Assembly (NCBI GenBank): GCA_022510905.1
Contig: JAFLSN010000002.1
Coordinates: 92,727-156,726 of the forward strand
Source of the DNA: Treponema sp.
GTDB lineage: Bacteria; Spirochaetota; Spirochaetia; Treponematales; Treponemataceae
Direction: 5' to 3'
Length of the DNA stretch: 64,000 nucleotides
Part shown: positions 40,086 through 48,610 of the stretch, piece by piece
How positions within the stretch are numbered: position 1 is the stretch's first letter
How the letters are laid out: every line of letters starts with the position of its first letter
Position numbers and translations under genes: made by a program
Notes under the pieces: model-generated
What the model saw: the letters and a program-made list of their open reading frames with translations, nothing else
Databases searched by the model: none
What the model was told of the DNA's origin: nothing

Positions 40086-42794
40086 TCAGTCTGGCAGAAC
40101 CTCATGGGTCCAGTTTTCAGGCGAAAATATGTTTTTTTGCACGCGCCACCAGGAATCTTTCGGGGTGGGGTAGAGCCGTTCCCGCCTGAACAGGTACGCC
40201 TGGTTTTCATTGCTCGTGGTGACCATGACACCGTTCTGTTTGCATGATGAAGTGTCGAGCGGAATGGCCTTTTGCGTGAACGGATTTACCGGATTTTGGA
40301 CAATGCCGCGCAAAAGCATGGAAGGAACGTCGGCATTTGTCATGAACTCAGTGTCTGAAATCAGCGGGCCATGCGAGTTGAAGTCCTTGAACATGAGCAG
40401 GGGGTGAAAATAGCCCCGCCCGATTTTTCTGTCGAGCTCGGTGTCTGGCACAAAGTCCGCTTCCGTGTGGTCTGAGCCATGGTCTGACACAATCACGATG
40501 CGCGTGTTGTCGTAGATTCCGTTGTTCTTTAAAAAATCCAGCCAGGTGCCGATGCGCTTGAATGCCGCCATCTGGGGGCTGTAGGCGCTTTTTTCTGCAA
40601 ACTGCGATGTGCCAAAATCTGTCACCTGTTTTACCGGTGTGTATTCTGGAGCCTGGAGGTAAAAACTACAGTGTGTCAGCTCGTTTTCTATGGCCGTGTA
40701 GGTTCCTGACGGCGTTTCTATGACAGATGTGAGGTCGCACAAGAAGTCAAGCGGCGCATAATTGTCTATGACAATCTTTACGTCTTTCAGGTTTTCGTTT
40801 GAATTCCAGTAACGCCCCTTGTAATAGATTGCCTCACGCAGGCAGACCGGGCTTTCACGGAACAGGCTGAACATCAGCAGGTTCCGTTCAAGAAGTGCCT
40901 GCGTGCCGTCAAAGTCTTTGTCGGGCGAACGGGCCTTGAACCAGAGAGCTGTGTAGGGGCCGATCGTTTGGAGCGCTGTTATTGCAGGAGTCTGCTCATA
41001 GATTGAATAATCCGGATACTGGCTGTAGTTTGCCCAGGCCGGGTCGGTTACAGTTGCGGAAAAACCGGCCTCCTCCGTAAAAAGTCTTGGCAGGAGAAGA
41101 AGCGCCTCGTTATGTTTTTTTACAAGAAGTTCATCGCCACGTTCGTTGACTGCATCCGGCGTATATTCATAGCCTCCAAACAGCGCTGGCGCTCCCATGA
41201 ACGTGTGCCCGTTGAACGAAAGCGTGTTTGGATAGAAGGCGAAGCCGTCGTATTGACTTTTGAGGTTCGGGTCTTCTTTGAACATCGCCTCCAGAAATTG
41301 GCTTTGGGCCCTGTCGAGCATGAACAGAACCACGTTCTGCTTTGTTTTTGAAAGCTTGAACACCGGCGTTGCAGCCTGCTTTGCCTGCTCCGTGTTCGCG
41401 CGGTATGCACGGTACACGTTGTCAATTTTGAACAGCGAAGCCGCCGCAGAAAATACGAGCGCCGCCGTGATGATGCCGAACGCGGGTGCTGCCACCTTTC
41501 CATGCCTGGCACGAACAAGAAAAATGCAGACAACGCACAGCGCCGCCAGTGCCGCAATGTTCGCCGCCGCTAACAGGCTTGCGGTGTTGAACCGAACTGC
41601 GTTTAGGAATGTGAGACTTGCCGAAATGTCGCCATATGAAAGCATGAATACAAAGCTGTTCAAGAGTGCGCCTGCCGAGAGCATGTGGAACGCCGCGCAG
41701 AACGCCGTCTGCACATAAGAGTTGAACAGCAGGTACAGGCAGAGCGGCCAAACAAGGCAGAGCCCAAGGGATTGTGTGAACGTGTTTCCTATAAAAAACA
41801 GCGGATGTGAAACTGTGCCTATGTCGGCAAATTCAACGGGTGAGGATGCTATTAGCGAAGCGGGCAGGGTCAGCCCTGTGAGCACGGTGAGCAAAACCGC
41901 CGAAAGTACAAACAGCAGAAGCCGTGTCGTCCGCTGCTCTTTTAGCATGCGCAATGGGTTTTCAACCAGGTACCGTATTCCCCTTGAAATGCACGGTGAA
42001 AGCCATATGCACACAACCGCCGCAGCTCCTGTCAGCCTGAAGGCAAGCTTGACTTTGAGTGCCACCATCATATATATGCCACCTGCTGTGGCCACAATGC
42101 TCATGCACAGCCAGAATGCCGTGAGCGGTTTTTTGAAAGTATAGAACACGTTTTTTACAAGAGAAAGCACGTTGTTCATTGTCCAGTAGAGCACCAGCCC
42201 GGAAGGAGAGTTGTAAAGAATCACAAGAAAGGCTAGCGCCATGCCATAAATCTGCGCCTTTTCCCTGAAGGCAAGCCCTTTTGTGTACACGGCGCCCGCG
42301 GCAATGTTTACAAGCGTCATGGCAATCGGGAGCACGTTTACATTGAAGCCGCCGATGGCAAAAAGCGCGTCGGGCTTTCCCATGTCGCGTATAAAAAGGA
42401 AGGACTGGCCCCGCAAGGCTTCAAGGTGTGAAAGAAAGTTGTACGCCGCGATAAAAAACGGAATCTGTATCAATAGCCCGAACGAAGACCTTAGCGCCAT
42501 GACCGGGCTGTAGCGGTTCTCGCGGTAGAACGCCGCGGTAATCATGTAGCGCTCGTCGCCCTTGAACACCTCCTTGATCAAATCAACTGTAGGGCGCAGT
42601 TTTTTTTGCGTTTCGCGCTCATGTTCCTGCCATTTTTCGGCCACCGCGTATAGCGGAAGGCACAGCAGCGTGACTCCCGCGCTGACACCGATAACGGAAA
42701 GGCCCGCGTTGTGTGTGATTATGCTGCACAATTTATAGATACATTCGATACCGATTTTGAGTGGATAAATGACAACGGTAAAAAACAGATTCAT
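40086..42794 (-). CDS. YidC/Oxa1-like domain fused to LtaS/sulfatase-like domain, copy 1
   Basis: 902 residues. Residues 1-225 are a YidC/Oxa1-like core (GDERYMITAAFYRENRYSP at 79-97, IQIPFFIAAY, NSPSGLVLYWTMNN at 195-208). Residues 225-455 contain about eight further membrane helices. From about 480 an extracytoplasmic alkaline-phosphatase-superfamily domain follows: Asp 494 (FMLDRAQ), candidate nucleophile Thr 531 (GHTFMGAPALFGG), the metal motif SDHGSDH from 770, and FHPLLMF. The layout suggests a membrane transferase of phosphoglycerol or phosphonate groups with a YidC-type scaffold. Its start overlaps the leader ORF stop as ATGA. I know of no characterised protein with this architecture. 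Confidence 0.85.
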   Translation of the reverse strand: MNLFFTVVIYPLKIGIECIYKLCSIITHNAGLSVIGVSAGVTLLCLPLYAVAEKWQEHERETQKKLRPTVDLIKEVFKGDERYMITAAFYRENRYSPVMALRSSFGLLIQIPFFIAAYNFLSHLEALRGQSFLFIRDMGKPDALFAIGGFNVNVLPIAMTLVNIAAGAVYTKGLAFREKAQIYGMALAFLVILYNSPSGLVLYWTMNNVLSLVKNVFYTFKKPLTAFWLCMSIVATAGGIYMMVALKVKLAFRLTGAAAVVCIWLSPCISRGIRYLVENPLRMLKEQRTTRLLLFVLSAVLLTVLTGLTLPASLIASSPVEFADIGTVSHPLFFIGNTFTQSLGLCLVWPLCLYLLFNSYVQTAFCAAFHMLSAGALLNSFVFMLSYGDISASLTFLNAVRFNTASLLAAANIAALAALCVVCIFLVRARHGKVAAPAFGIITAALVFSAAASLFKIDNVYRAYRANTEQAKQAATPVFKLSKTKQNVVLFMLDRAQSQFLEAMFKEDPNLKSQYDGFAFYPNTLSFNGHTFMGAPALFGGYEYTPDAVNERGDELLVKKHNEALLLLPRLFTEEAGFSATVTDPAWANYSQYPDYSIYEQTPAITALQTIGPYTALWFKARSPDKDFDGTQALLERNLLMFSLFRESPVCLREAIYYKGRYWNSNENLKDVKIVIDNYAPLDFLCDLTSVIETPSGTYTAIENELTHCSFYLQAPEYTPVKQVTDFGTSQFAEKSAYSPQMAAFKRIGTWLDFLKNNGIYDNTRIVIVSDHGSDHTEADFVPDTELDRKIGRGYFHPLLMFKDFNSHGPLISDTEFMTNADVPSMLLRGIVQNPVNPFTQKAIPLDTSSCKQNGVMVTTSNENQAYLFRRERLYPTPKDSWWRVQKNIFSPENWTHEVLPD
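42445..42560. repeat. Near-identical DNA block shared with 33995-34110
   Basis: Partner of the 116-bp block in copy 2 (111 of 116 bases identical). Confidence 0.85.
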
Positions 42795-42961
42795 GGCTTT
42801 TCCTCTTTTTTACGGCCGCTGTTGCCACCTTTAAAAACATCGCCGTGCACGGTGGACCGTTCGTGGAGACCGGGCATGAGTCGGGTGCGGTTTCCTGCGG
42901 ATTTCTGCGCACAATGCAGTTCATCGCCAGACGCCAGCGGTACATCAAGCGGAACCATCAT
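42791..42961 (-). CDS. 56-residue leader ORF at the head of the phosphonate operon
   Basis: Begins ATGATG five bases after AGGAG, and its TGA overlaps the YidC-sulfatase start as ATGA, the coupling style of the rest of the operon. The strong promoter at 43001-43029 puts the transcript start about 33 bases upstream. The protein starts MMVPLDVPLASGDELHC and ends in a basic-acidic tail (GRKKEEKP), with no membrane segment or known motif. It may be a small partner protein or a translational control peptide. Its reality rests on ribosome site, coupling and promoter position. Confidence 0.6.
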   Translation of the reverse strand: MMVPLDVPLASGDELHCAQKSAGNRTRLMPGLHERSTVHGDVFKGGNSGRKKEEKP

Positions 42962-43000
42962 ACATTCTCCTGCTTTGTTATTGAGCACGTACACCGCTTT

Positions 43001-43029
43001 ATTTTATGGCAATCGCATGATTTAGTCAA
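43001..43029 (-). promoter_or_regulatory. Main promoter of the phosphonate/surface-polymer operon
   Basis: On the minus strand TTGACT, a 17-base spacer and TAAAAT, one mismatch from consensus in each box. The expected start is near 42994, 30 bases before the ribosome site of the leader ORF. Confidence 0.75.
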
Positions 43030-43062
43030 CGAAATGAATGTGCCGCACCGAAGCGTCCTGTC

Positions 43063-43136
43063 GATCCACGCGGAAAGGTACAACATGCCCCGCTCCACAG
43101 AGTGGAGGTCGCTTCTGCGCCGGGGTGTGTTGATTT
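43063..43136 (+). repeat. Dispersed intergenic repeat, copy A
   Basis: Contains the conserved 5' core (CACGCGGAAAGGTACA) and 3' core (TGCGCCGGGGTGTGTTGATT) with an internal CTCCAC/GTGGAG hairpin. It lies upstream of the phosphonate operon promoter. The remaining stretch to 43572 holds no gene that I can support. Confidence 0.7.
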
Positions 43137-43572
43137 ATTCTGAAAAAAAATACGCAATGTTTTGCTTTTGTGACGCATTCATGGATACCCTGCCATGGAT
43201 GTATTCAGAATGATAGGGCATTAAATTGAGCGTTCATATGCTAAAGTGTGGCCTGTTGCTCCGCGGCGCTGAAAACCGGTTACATGTCGCGGAAAGTCCC
43301 TCCACTGCGAATGTCTTCCAAATCAAGGCGCGGCAATCTGCAAGGAACAAAAATGTCGCAGGCTTCCAGGCTCAATGGCTCACATCCTTCTGCCTGTGAC
43401 TTTCCTTTGTTTGAATGTTTTGTTAAACCATGCTTAAAGACGGAACAGTTTTTTGTGGTTCATCCATATGGCTCAGATTTGCCTGTTCCAACGGTTCTGG
43501 CGCTTTGTCAGTGCACAAAGGCTGTTTCCGTGGCTTTTTTAGTTTTTGGAAACTTTGGTGCAGGTGCATGGA

Positions 43573-46167
43573 CTATTCGTACAGGTTGTTCAGAACGCGG
43601 TAAATGATGTTCACCTGTTCCTTCTGGGCTATGCCGAGCTGCGAGCTGGTGTCATCGATGAGTTTTTCGAGCGAAGAAAGGCTTTCGTTGAGCGCAGTGG
43701 TAAAGCCCCGCGACACCTTGTACCAGTAGGTGCCGTTTCCGTCCGTAAAAAGGCAGATGAAGCCGTATTCTTTTGCGGCCGCCTTTGCCACCGTTGTGCG
43801 CATGACGCACGGAAGCGACTGTACAAGCGTCGCGACGCGCTCCTCGTCGGTCAGCGTTATGTTCAGCTTCCGGGGCCACTGGCCTTCGGCGATCGGTTCG
43901 AGATTTAAAAGACGTGCCGCCTTGATTATTATCTCCATTTTTTCGCCGGAAAGAAGGGTGAAGCCGCCGTCCATTTTTATGATGCCGCGCATTCTGCCGA
44001 TTGTAGCAAGAAGGTTTTCATTTTGTTCCGCGGAAATCGCCTCCTTGAAGGCGCGCCATGGGAGGATCAGCGTTTTTTTGCCCTTGATTTTTGAGGTCTC
44101 AAAGGTGGCCCCTCCAATCGCCACAGAATTGTCGCCTGTTTTTTTCGGTTTCTGGAATCTGGCAAAACGCGAGTCGGTTTTTCCCATCGTCTCGCGGCTG
44201 TCGCGGAACGAACCGCCCTGGTACTCAAGGTTTCCGGTGAGGCTTCTGCCCTTGTTGCCGCGTACATGGTTCAGCCTTGCCTCAAGCTGCGGGTCGATTG
44301 CGGCAAGCTGGGCCTTGGTGAGAGGCGAAACGCTCATGGCGAATGTGCGGCTCGTCTTTACGATTTCGCCGGCCACTATGTACAGCGGATTTGTGCGGAA
44401 CATCGACGAGCCCGGATGGATCTGGATGTGCCCCGCCGTGAGGGTCCTGTATGTTTCGCGGCCCTCACGCACACACACGAACTGCACCATGCCGCTTGCA
44501 ATGCAGCACAGGTATCCGTTCATGCTGCCTCCGCTTGTGATTGGCAGCATCAGGCGCGTTCCCACGATTTCTTCAAGCTGGATCTTGATGTTCAGGATTT
44601 CCGCCATAACGCGCTCATCGAGGTAGTTGTTTTTGCAGAACCGTTCCTTGCTGGCCATGCCTGTGTAGGTGCGGAACAGTTTTACGTAGCTCACAAAGTC
44701 GCCCTGGATGTCACGGAATGCGTGGTGGGCGGTGCGCGCGTCCGTTTCATGTCCGGCCGGAAGCACGAACGGCGATGAGGCGCTGAGGAACGCGGCCGCA
44801 ATCAGCACTTCTTCGAGAACATCGGGGTAGCGCATTATGCTTTCAACTATGATTCGGCTCACGCGGGGTTCCAGCGGGAATTCAACCATGAGCTTTCCTA
44901 TGGAGCTGAGCGTGCTGTCTCTGTTGAGCGCCTTCAGCAGATGCAGGGTTTCCACTGCGCCACGGAGACCTTCCTGCCCGGGCGGGGAAATAAAATCAAA
45001 ACGCTCGAACTCCGTGATGCCGAGCTCGGCCATGCGCAGCACGACTTCGCTCAAATCGGTGCGGTAGATTTCCTCGGTGGTGTAGGTTTCGCGGGCGTCA
45101 AAATCCTGCCTTGTGTACAGCCTGTAGCATGTGCCGGGGCATGTGCGTCCGGCCCTGCCGCGCCGCTGGTTGCAGCTTGCCTTGCTTACCGGGGTTTCAA
45201 CCAGGCTCGATGTGAACGTTTTTGGTGAATAAAAATTGAGCTTTGCCAGCCCGCTGTCAATCACTGTGGTAATGCCGTTGATTGTGACCGAGGTTTCGGC
45301 GATGTTCGTGCTGAGGACCACTTTCTTTCTGCCGAACGGCGCGCTGTCAAAAACCTTCTCCTGTTCCTCCTTGGGAAGCCGTCCGTACAGCGGCACCACG
45401 TGGATTCTGGAGTGGAACGACGAGACCGAAAGCCGCTGCATGCAGTCCTTGATGATTTTTTCCCCCGGCAGGAACACCAGTATGTCGCCCTGCTCCTTGT
45501 TGTCAAGCACACGGTCGATGGTCTGCTCTATTTTTGAAAGGAGGGCTTCGCTCGATGCATCGCTTGCGGTGCTGGCTGCAAGCGCCGGCGGGTCGTACAC
45601 CATGGCCACGGGGAATACCTGCGTTTCGATTGTAACGATCGGGCAGCCGCCGAAATACGCGCTGAATGCCTCCGCGTTCATGGTGGCGGAGCTTACTATC
45701 ACCTTGAAGTCCGTCCTGGAGGCCAGCACCCGCTTCAGGAGCCCGAGCACGAAGTCTATGTTCAGGCTGCGTTCGTGGGCCTCGTCAACCATTACCACGG
45801 AATATTTGCTCATCCACGGGTCGAGCTTCATCTCCTGCAGCAGGATGCCGTCCGTCATTATCTTGATTTTTGTGGTTTCGTTGGTTTTGTCTTCAAAGCG
45901 GTATTTGTATCCTACCAGCCCCGGGTAGCTCGTTTTGAGCTGCCTGGCTATGAACTCGCTCACGCTTAGCGCCGCAATACGCCTCGGCTGTGTTATGGCG
46001 ATTACCCCGGTCCGCGAATATCCCGCCTCATGCAGGATGACGGGAAGCTGCGTGGTCTTTCCGCTTCCTGTCGGGCTCTGCACTACAATCACCTGGTTTT
46101 CTTTGAGTGCTTCGAGTATGCGTTCTTTTTGTTCGTAGACGGGAAGGCTTTGGTAGTGTATGGCCAT
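43573..46167 (-). CDS. hrpA: DEAH-box RNA helicase (HrpA-like)
   Basis: ATP-dependent RNA helicase of the DEAH/RHA family. It is 864 residues from the ATG at 46167, where GAGGA lies eight bases upstream; five extra codons before it lack a site. Motif I GSGKT is at 34-38, motif II reads VDEAHERS, motif III VSSATMNAE, motif V STNIAETSVTI and motif VI QRRGRAGR. The HA2 and OB-fold regions follow. It is shorter than E. coli HrpA (about 1300) and closer to HrpB in size, so the exact subtype is open. Confidence 0.9.
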   Translation of the reverse strand: MAIHYQSLPVYEQKERILEALKENQVIVVQSPTGSGKTTQLPVILHEAGYSRTGVIAITQPRRIAALSVSEFIARQLKTSYPGLVGYKYRFEDKTNETTKIKIMTDGILLQEMKLDPWMSKYSVVMVDEAHERSLNIDFVLGLLKRVLASRTDFKVIVSSATMNAEAFSAYFGGCPIVTIETQVFPVAMVYDPPALAASTASDASSEALLSKIEQTIDRVLDNKEQGDILVFLPGEKIIKDCMQRLSVSSFHSRIHVVPLYGRLPKEEQEKVFDSAPFGRKKVVLSTNIAETSVTINGITTVIDSGLAKLNFYSPKTFTSSLVETPVSKASCNQRRGRAGRTCPGTCYRLYTRQDFDARETYTTEEIYRTDLSEVVLRMAELGITEFERFDFISPPGQEGLRGAVETLHLLKALNRDSTLSSIGKLMVEFPLEPRVSRIIVESIMRYPDVLEEVLIAAAFLSASSPFVLPAGHETDARTAHHAFRDIQGDFVSYVKLFRTYTGMASKERFCKNNYLDERVMAEILNIKIQLEEIVGTRLMLPITSGGSMNGYLCCIASGMVQFVCVREGRETYRTLTAGHIQIHPGSSMFRTNPLYIVAGEIVKTSRTFAMSVSPLTKAQLAAIDPQLEARLNHVRGNKGRSLTGNLEYQGGSFRDSRETMGKTDSRFARFQKPKKTGDNSVAIGGATFETSKIKGKKTLILPWRAFKEAISAEQNENLLATIGRMRGIIKMDGGFTLLSGEKMEIIIKAARLLNLEPIAEGQWPRKLNITLTDEERVATLVQSLPCVMRTTVAKAAAKEYGFICLFTDGNGTYWYKVSRGFTTALNESLSSLEKLIDDTSSQLGIAQKEQVNIIYRVLNNLYE

Positions 46168-46192
46168 GCGAAAATTCCTCAAGTTTGTTTTT

Positions 46193-46289
46193 GCCGCGCA
46201 CCGGGAATGCCATTCCGCGCGGCGGCCGTTGAAAAAAAGGCAGGAAACTCCCTGCGCGCATATGCAGGATTTCTGCGCCGCGCGCAGGG
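46193..46289 (-). terminator. Hairpin cluster between pta and hrpA: terminator with competing stem
   Basis: On the minus strand GCAGG-GAGTTT-CCTGC followed by CTTTTTTT (46231-46256) is a short terminator after pta. A ten-pair stem, CCCTGCGCGC (46250-46259) with GCGCGCAGGG (46280-46289), uses the same GCAGGG and cannot form together with it. A third hairpin, GCCGCGC with GCGCGGC (46193-46223), lies before hrpA. Confidence 0.55.
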
Positions 46290-46295
46290 GCGCTT

Positions 46296-47306
46296 TCAGG
46301 CCATGCTTCCTGCCTGTACAAGCGTGATTGCCGAAGTCACAACGATGTCCTCCACGGAGCAGCCCCGGCTCAGGTCGCTGATGGGTTTCGCAAATCCCTG
46401 CAGCACGGGGCCGTAAGCGTCGGCATGGGCCAGGCGCTGCACCAGCTTGTAGCCGATGTTGCCGGCGTTCAGGTCCGGGAATACGAGCGTGTTCACTTTT
46501 CCGGCGACGGGGCTTCCCGGGGCCTTTCGCTCCGTGACGGAAGGAACCAGCGCCGCGTCCGCCTGGAGCTCGCCGTCAAGCAGGAGGCCGGGAGCCTTTT
46601 CGCGCGCGAGCTTCACACCCTCCTGCACCTTGAGGGCATCCTCGATTTTTCCTCCGCTTCCCTTGGACGAAAACGAAAGCATAGCCACGGCCGGTTCCGC
46701 GCCCAGCAGATCCCTGCATGATTTTGCGGCGCTGATGGCTATGTCCGCAAGCTGCTCTCCCGTGGGGTTTGGCACCACCGCGCAGTCTGAAAAAATCAGT
46801 AGGCCGCCGACACCCCAGTTTTTGTCGTGCGTGTCCATCACGAAACATGACGAAGCCGTTTTTACGCCCGGAGCCGTCTTGATGATCGTGAGCCCCGCGC
46901 GGAGCAGATCCGCGGTGGCGCTGAGGGCCCCGGAAACCATCGCGTCGGCTTTTCCCAGCCGCACCATCATGGCGCCGAATTTGAGCGGATCCTGCATGTT
47001 CTGCGCGGCCTGTTCAGGCGTAACCCCTTTTGCCTTCCGCAGCTCGTAGAATTCAGCGCTGAATTCCTCCTTCCATTCCGAAGTGAGCGGATCAATGAAC
47101 TGGATCCCGTCGCCGAGCGTTACATCCTGTGACTTTGCCACCGCAAGGATTTCGTCTTTTTTGCCAAGCAGGGTCACAGTCTTCGCGATTCCTTCTGCCG
47201 CGATTTTTGCGGCGGCGGCCACGGTGCGTTCCTCTGTGCCTTCAGGCAGGACAAGGCTTTTTCCGAACGACTGCGCCTTTTTTTTCATCTCTTCCACAAA
47301 ATTCAT
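46296..47306 (-). CDS. pta: Phosphate acetyltransferase
   Basis: Interconverts acetyl-CoA and acetyl phosphate, the phosphotransacetylase step of acetate fermentation. At 336 residues it is the short single-domain form. Family segments include LPEGTEERTVAAA, MVRLGKADAMVSGA, SSCFVMDTHDKNWG, NPTGEQLADIAISAA, MLSFSSKGSG, ELQADAALVP and FPDLNAGNIGYKLVQR. Its own promoter lies just upstream. No acetate kinase gene is in the window. Confidence 0.95.
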   Translation of the reverse strand: MNFVEEMKKKAQSFGKSLVLPEGTEERTVAAAAKIAAEGIAKTVTLLGKKDEILAVAKSQDVTLGDGIQFIDPLTSEWKEEFSAEFYELRKAKGVTPEQAAQNMQDPLKFGAMMVRLGKADAMVSGALSATADLLRAGLTIIKTAPGVKTASSCFVMDTHDKNWGVGGLLIFSDCAVVPNPTGEQLADIAISAAKSCRDLLGAEPAVAMLSFSSKGSGGKIEDALKVQEGVKLAREKAPGLLLDGELQADAALVPSVTERKAPGSPVAGKVNTLVFPDLNAGNIGYKLVQRLAHADAYGPVLQGFAKPISDLSRGCSVEDIVVTSAITLVQAGSMA

Positions 47307-47354
47307 ATCTATTCCCCAAATATCGTAAAGATAGGCGGCAAAAACCGCGCGTTC

Positions 47355-47383
47355 ATATTACCCCTTCTGGCAAAAATGTACAA
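47355..47383 (-). promoter_or_regulatory. Promoter of pta
   Basis: On the minus strand TTGTAC, a 17-base spacer and TAATAT, about 50 bases before the pta start. The dispersed repeat copy B lies directly upstream of it. Confidence 0.65.
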
Positions 47384-47403
47384 GACTTGAGCCCTGCGCA
47401 TGA

Positions 47404-47485
47404 ATCGAAATCGGCACACCCCTGCGCATGAGAAAGGCTTAAGTCTGGGGCCGGCTTCGCGGAAGCACGTTTGTACCCTCTCCGC
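47404..47485 (-). repeat. Dispersed intergenic repeat, copy B (inverted)
   Basis: Read on the minus strand it has GGAGAGGGTACA at the 5' side, CTTCCGCGAAG in the variable middle and CATGCGCAGGGGTGTGCCGATT at the 3' side. It is the only copy in minus orientation. Confidence 0.65.
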
Positions 47486-47599
47486 ACGAACCGTTTTTGC
47501 GCGTGGAGCCATAAAAATCCTCTCGCGGAAACCGCCGAGGCTCCGTGCGCTTTTGGTTGGCCGGAACGCGCCCGCCGGGACTCTGCGCGGTTTGTGTTG

Positions 47600-48325
47600 G
47601 CGGAAAAACGGCTTTTAAACGTCTTGCCGCATTTTTTTCGTCAAAAAGAGCTTTGGAGGCATATCTGCGAGTTTTTCTCGTCAAACCGATTTTTGAATAT
47701 ATTTTTACATGTTTTATTACGTGAAACCGGCTTTTTAACATATATCATGGCATTTTCTTACATGAAACAGACTTTTCAACGTGTACCAGACAATATTCCT
47801 GCGTGAAACCGACTTTTAAACGTATATCATGGCATATTCCTGCATGAATCCGACTTTTAAACGTGTATTATGTCATATTCCTGCGTGAATCCGACTTTTA
47901 AACGTGTATTATGGCATATTCCTGCATGAATCCGACTTTTATATGTGTATTATGTCATATTCTTGCGTTAAACCGACTTTTAATGTATAGTTAGAGCATA
48001 TTTTTACGTGAATCCGACTTTTAAATGTGTATCATTGCATATTCCTGCGTGAATCCGACTTTTAGACGTGTATTATGTCATATTCTTACGTTAAACCGAC
48101 TTTTACTGTGTATTAGAGCATATTCTCACGTGAAACCGACTTTTAAATGTGTATTATGGCATATTCCTGCGTTAAACCGACTTTTAATGTGTATAATATC
48201 ATATTCTTACGTGAAACCGACTTTTTAACGTGTATCAAAGCATATTCCTGTGTTAAACAGAGTTTTCAATATATATCAGAGCGTTTTCTTGCATAAAACC
48301 GACTTTTTGGTGTTTTTATGGAGTG
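47600..48325. repeat. Minisatellite of about 17 units of 41 bp
   Basis: The core word CCGACTTTT recurs at steps of 41 bp (occasionally 40) from about 47688 to 48301, with decayed units on both sides down to about 47606. A typical unit reads CGTGAAACCGACTTTTAAAC, then GTGTATTATGGCATATTCCT and G. Units are back to back with no unique spacers, so it is not CRISPR. 41 is not a multiple of three, and the short frames through it are not coding. It fills the gap between the divergently transcribed pta and MBL genes; 48326-48575 shows nothing else. Confidence 0.9.
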
Positions 48326-48575
48326 TTTTATTGCGTGGGACTGGCATTTTGGTGCTTTATCGGGTGTTTTTTTTGCGGAAGGCGGCGATGTCTGTTTTGT
48401 TCGGGGGTTCGTGCGGAATAGGTGCATGAAGTGCTTGTTCGATGCCGGCCTGATGGCATGTCTTTCCGTGTTTTGTGCCGGCTGCTGGAGCTGCCTCTGC
48501 CTGCGGCCGGTCCTGTTTTTAGGGTTTTCAGCATAAATCGTGGGCAGGGTTTGTTTTTTGCGGGGCTGCGCTCAA

Positions 48576-48604
48576 TTTACAAAACGGGCTGAATGTCGTA
48601 CACT
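48576..48604 (+). promoter_or_regulatory. Promoter giving a probable leaderless mRNA for the MBL hydrolase
   Basis: TTTACA, a 17-base spacer and TACACT, ending six bases before the ATG at 48611. No Shine-Dalgarno sequence fits between them. Confidence 0.6.
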
Positions 48605-48610
48605 GTGCGC

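Noticed and set aside
42845..43213. Plus-strand ORF upstream of the phosphonate operon
   Set aside because: It runs antisense through the promoter, the leader ORF and a dispersed repeat, and has no ribosome site.
48025..48228. 67-codon ORF inside the 41-bp array
   Set aside because: Just the repeat translated; unit length is not a multiple of three and no ribosome site is present.
47600..48325. CRISPR array
   Set aside because: Units are contiguous 41-bp repeats that vary along their whole length, with no unique spacers and no cas genes.
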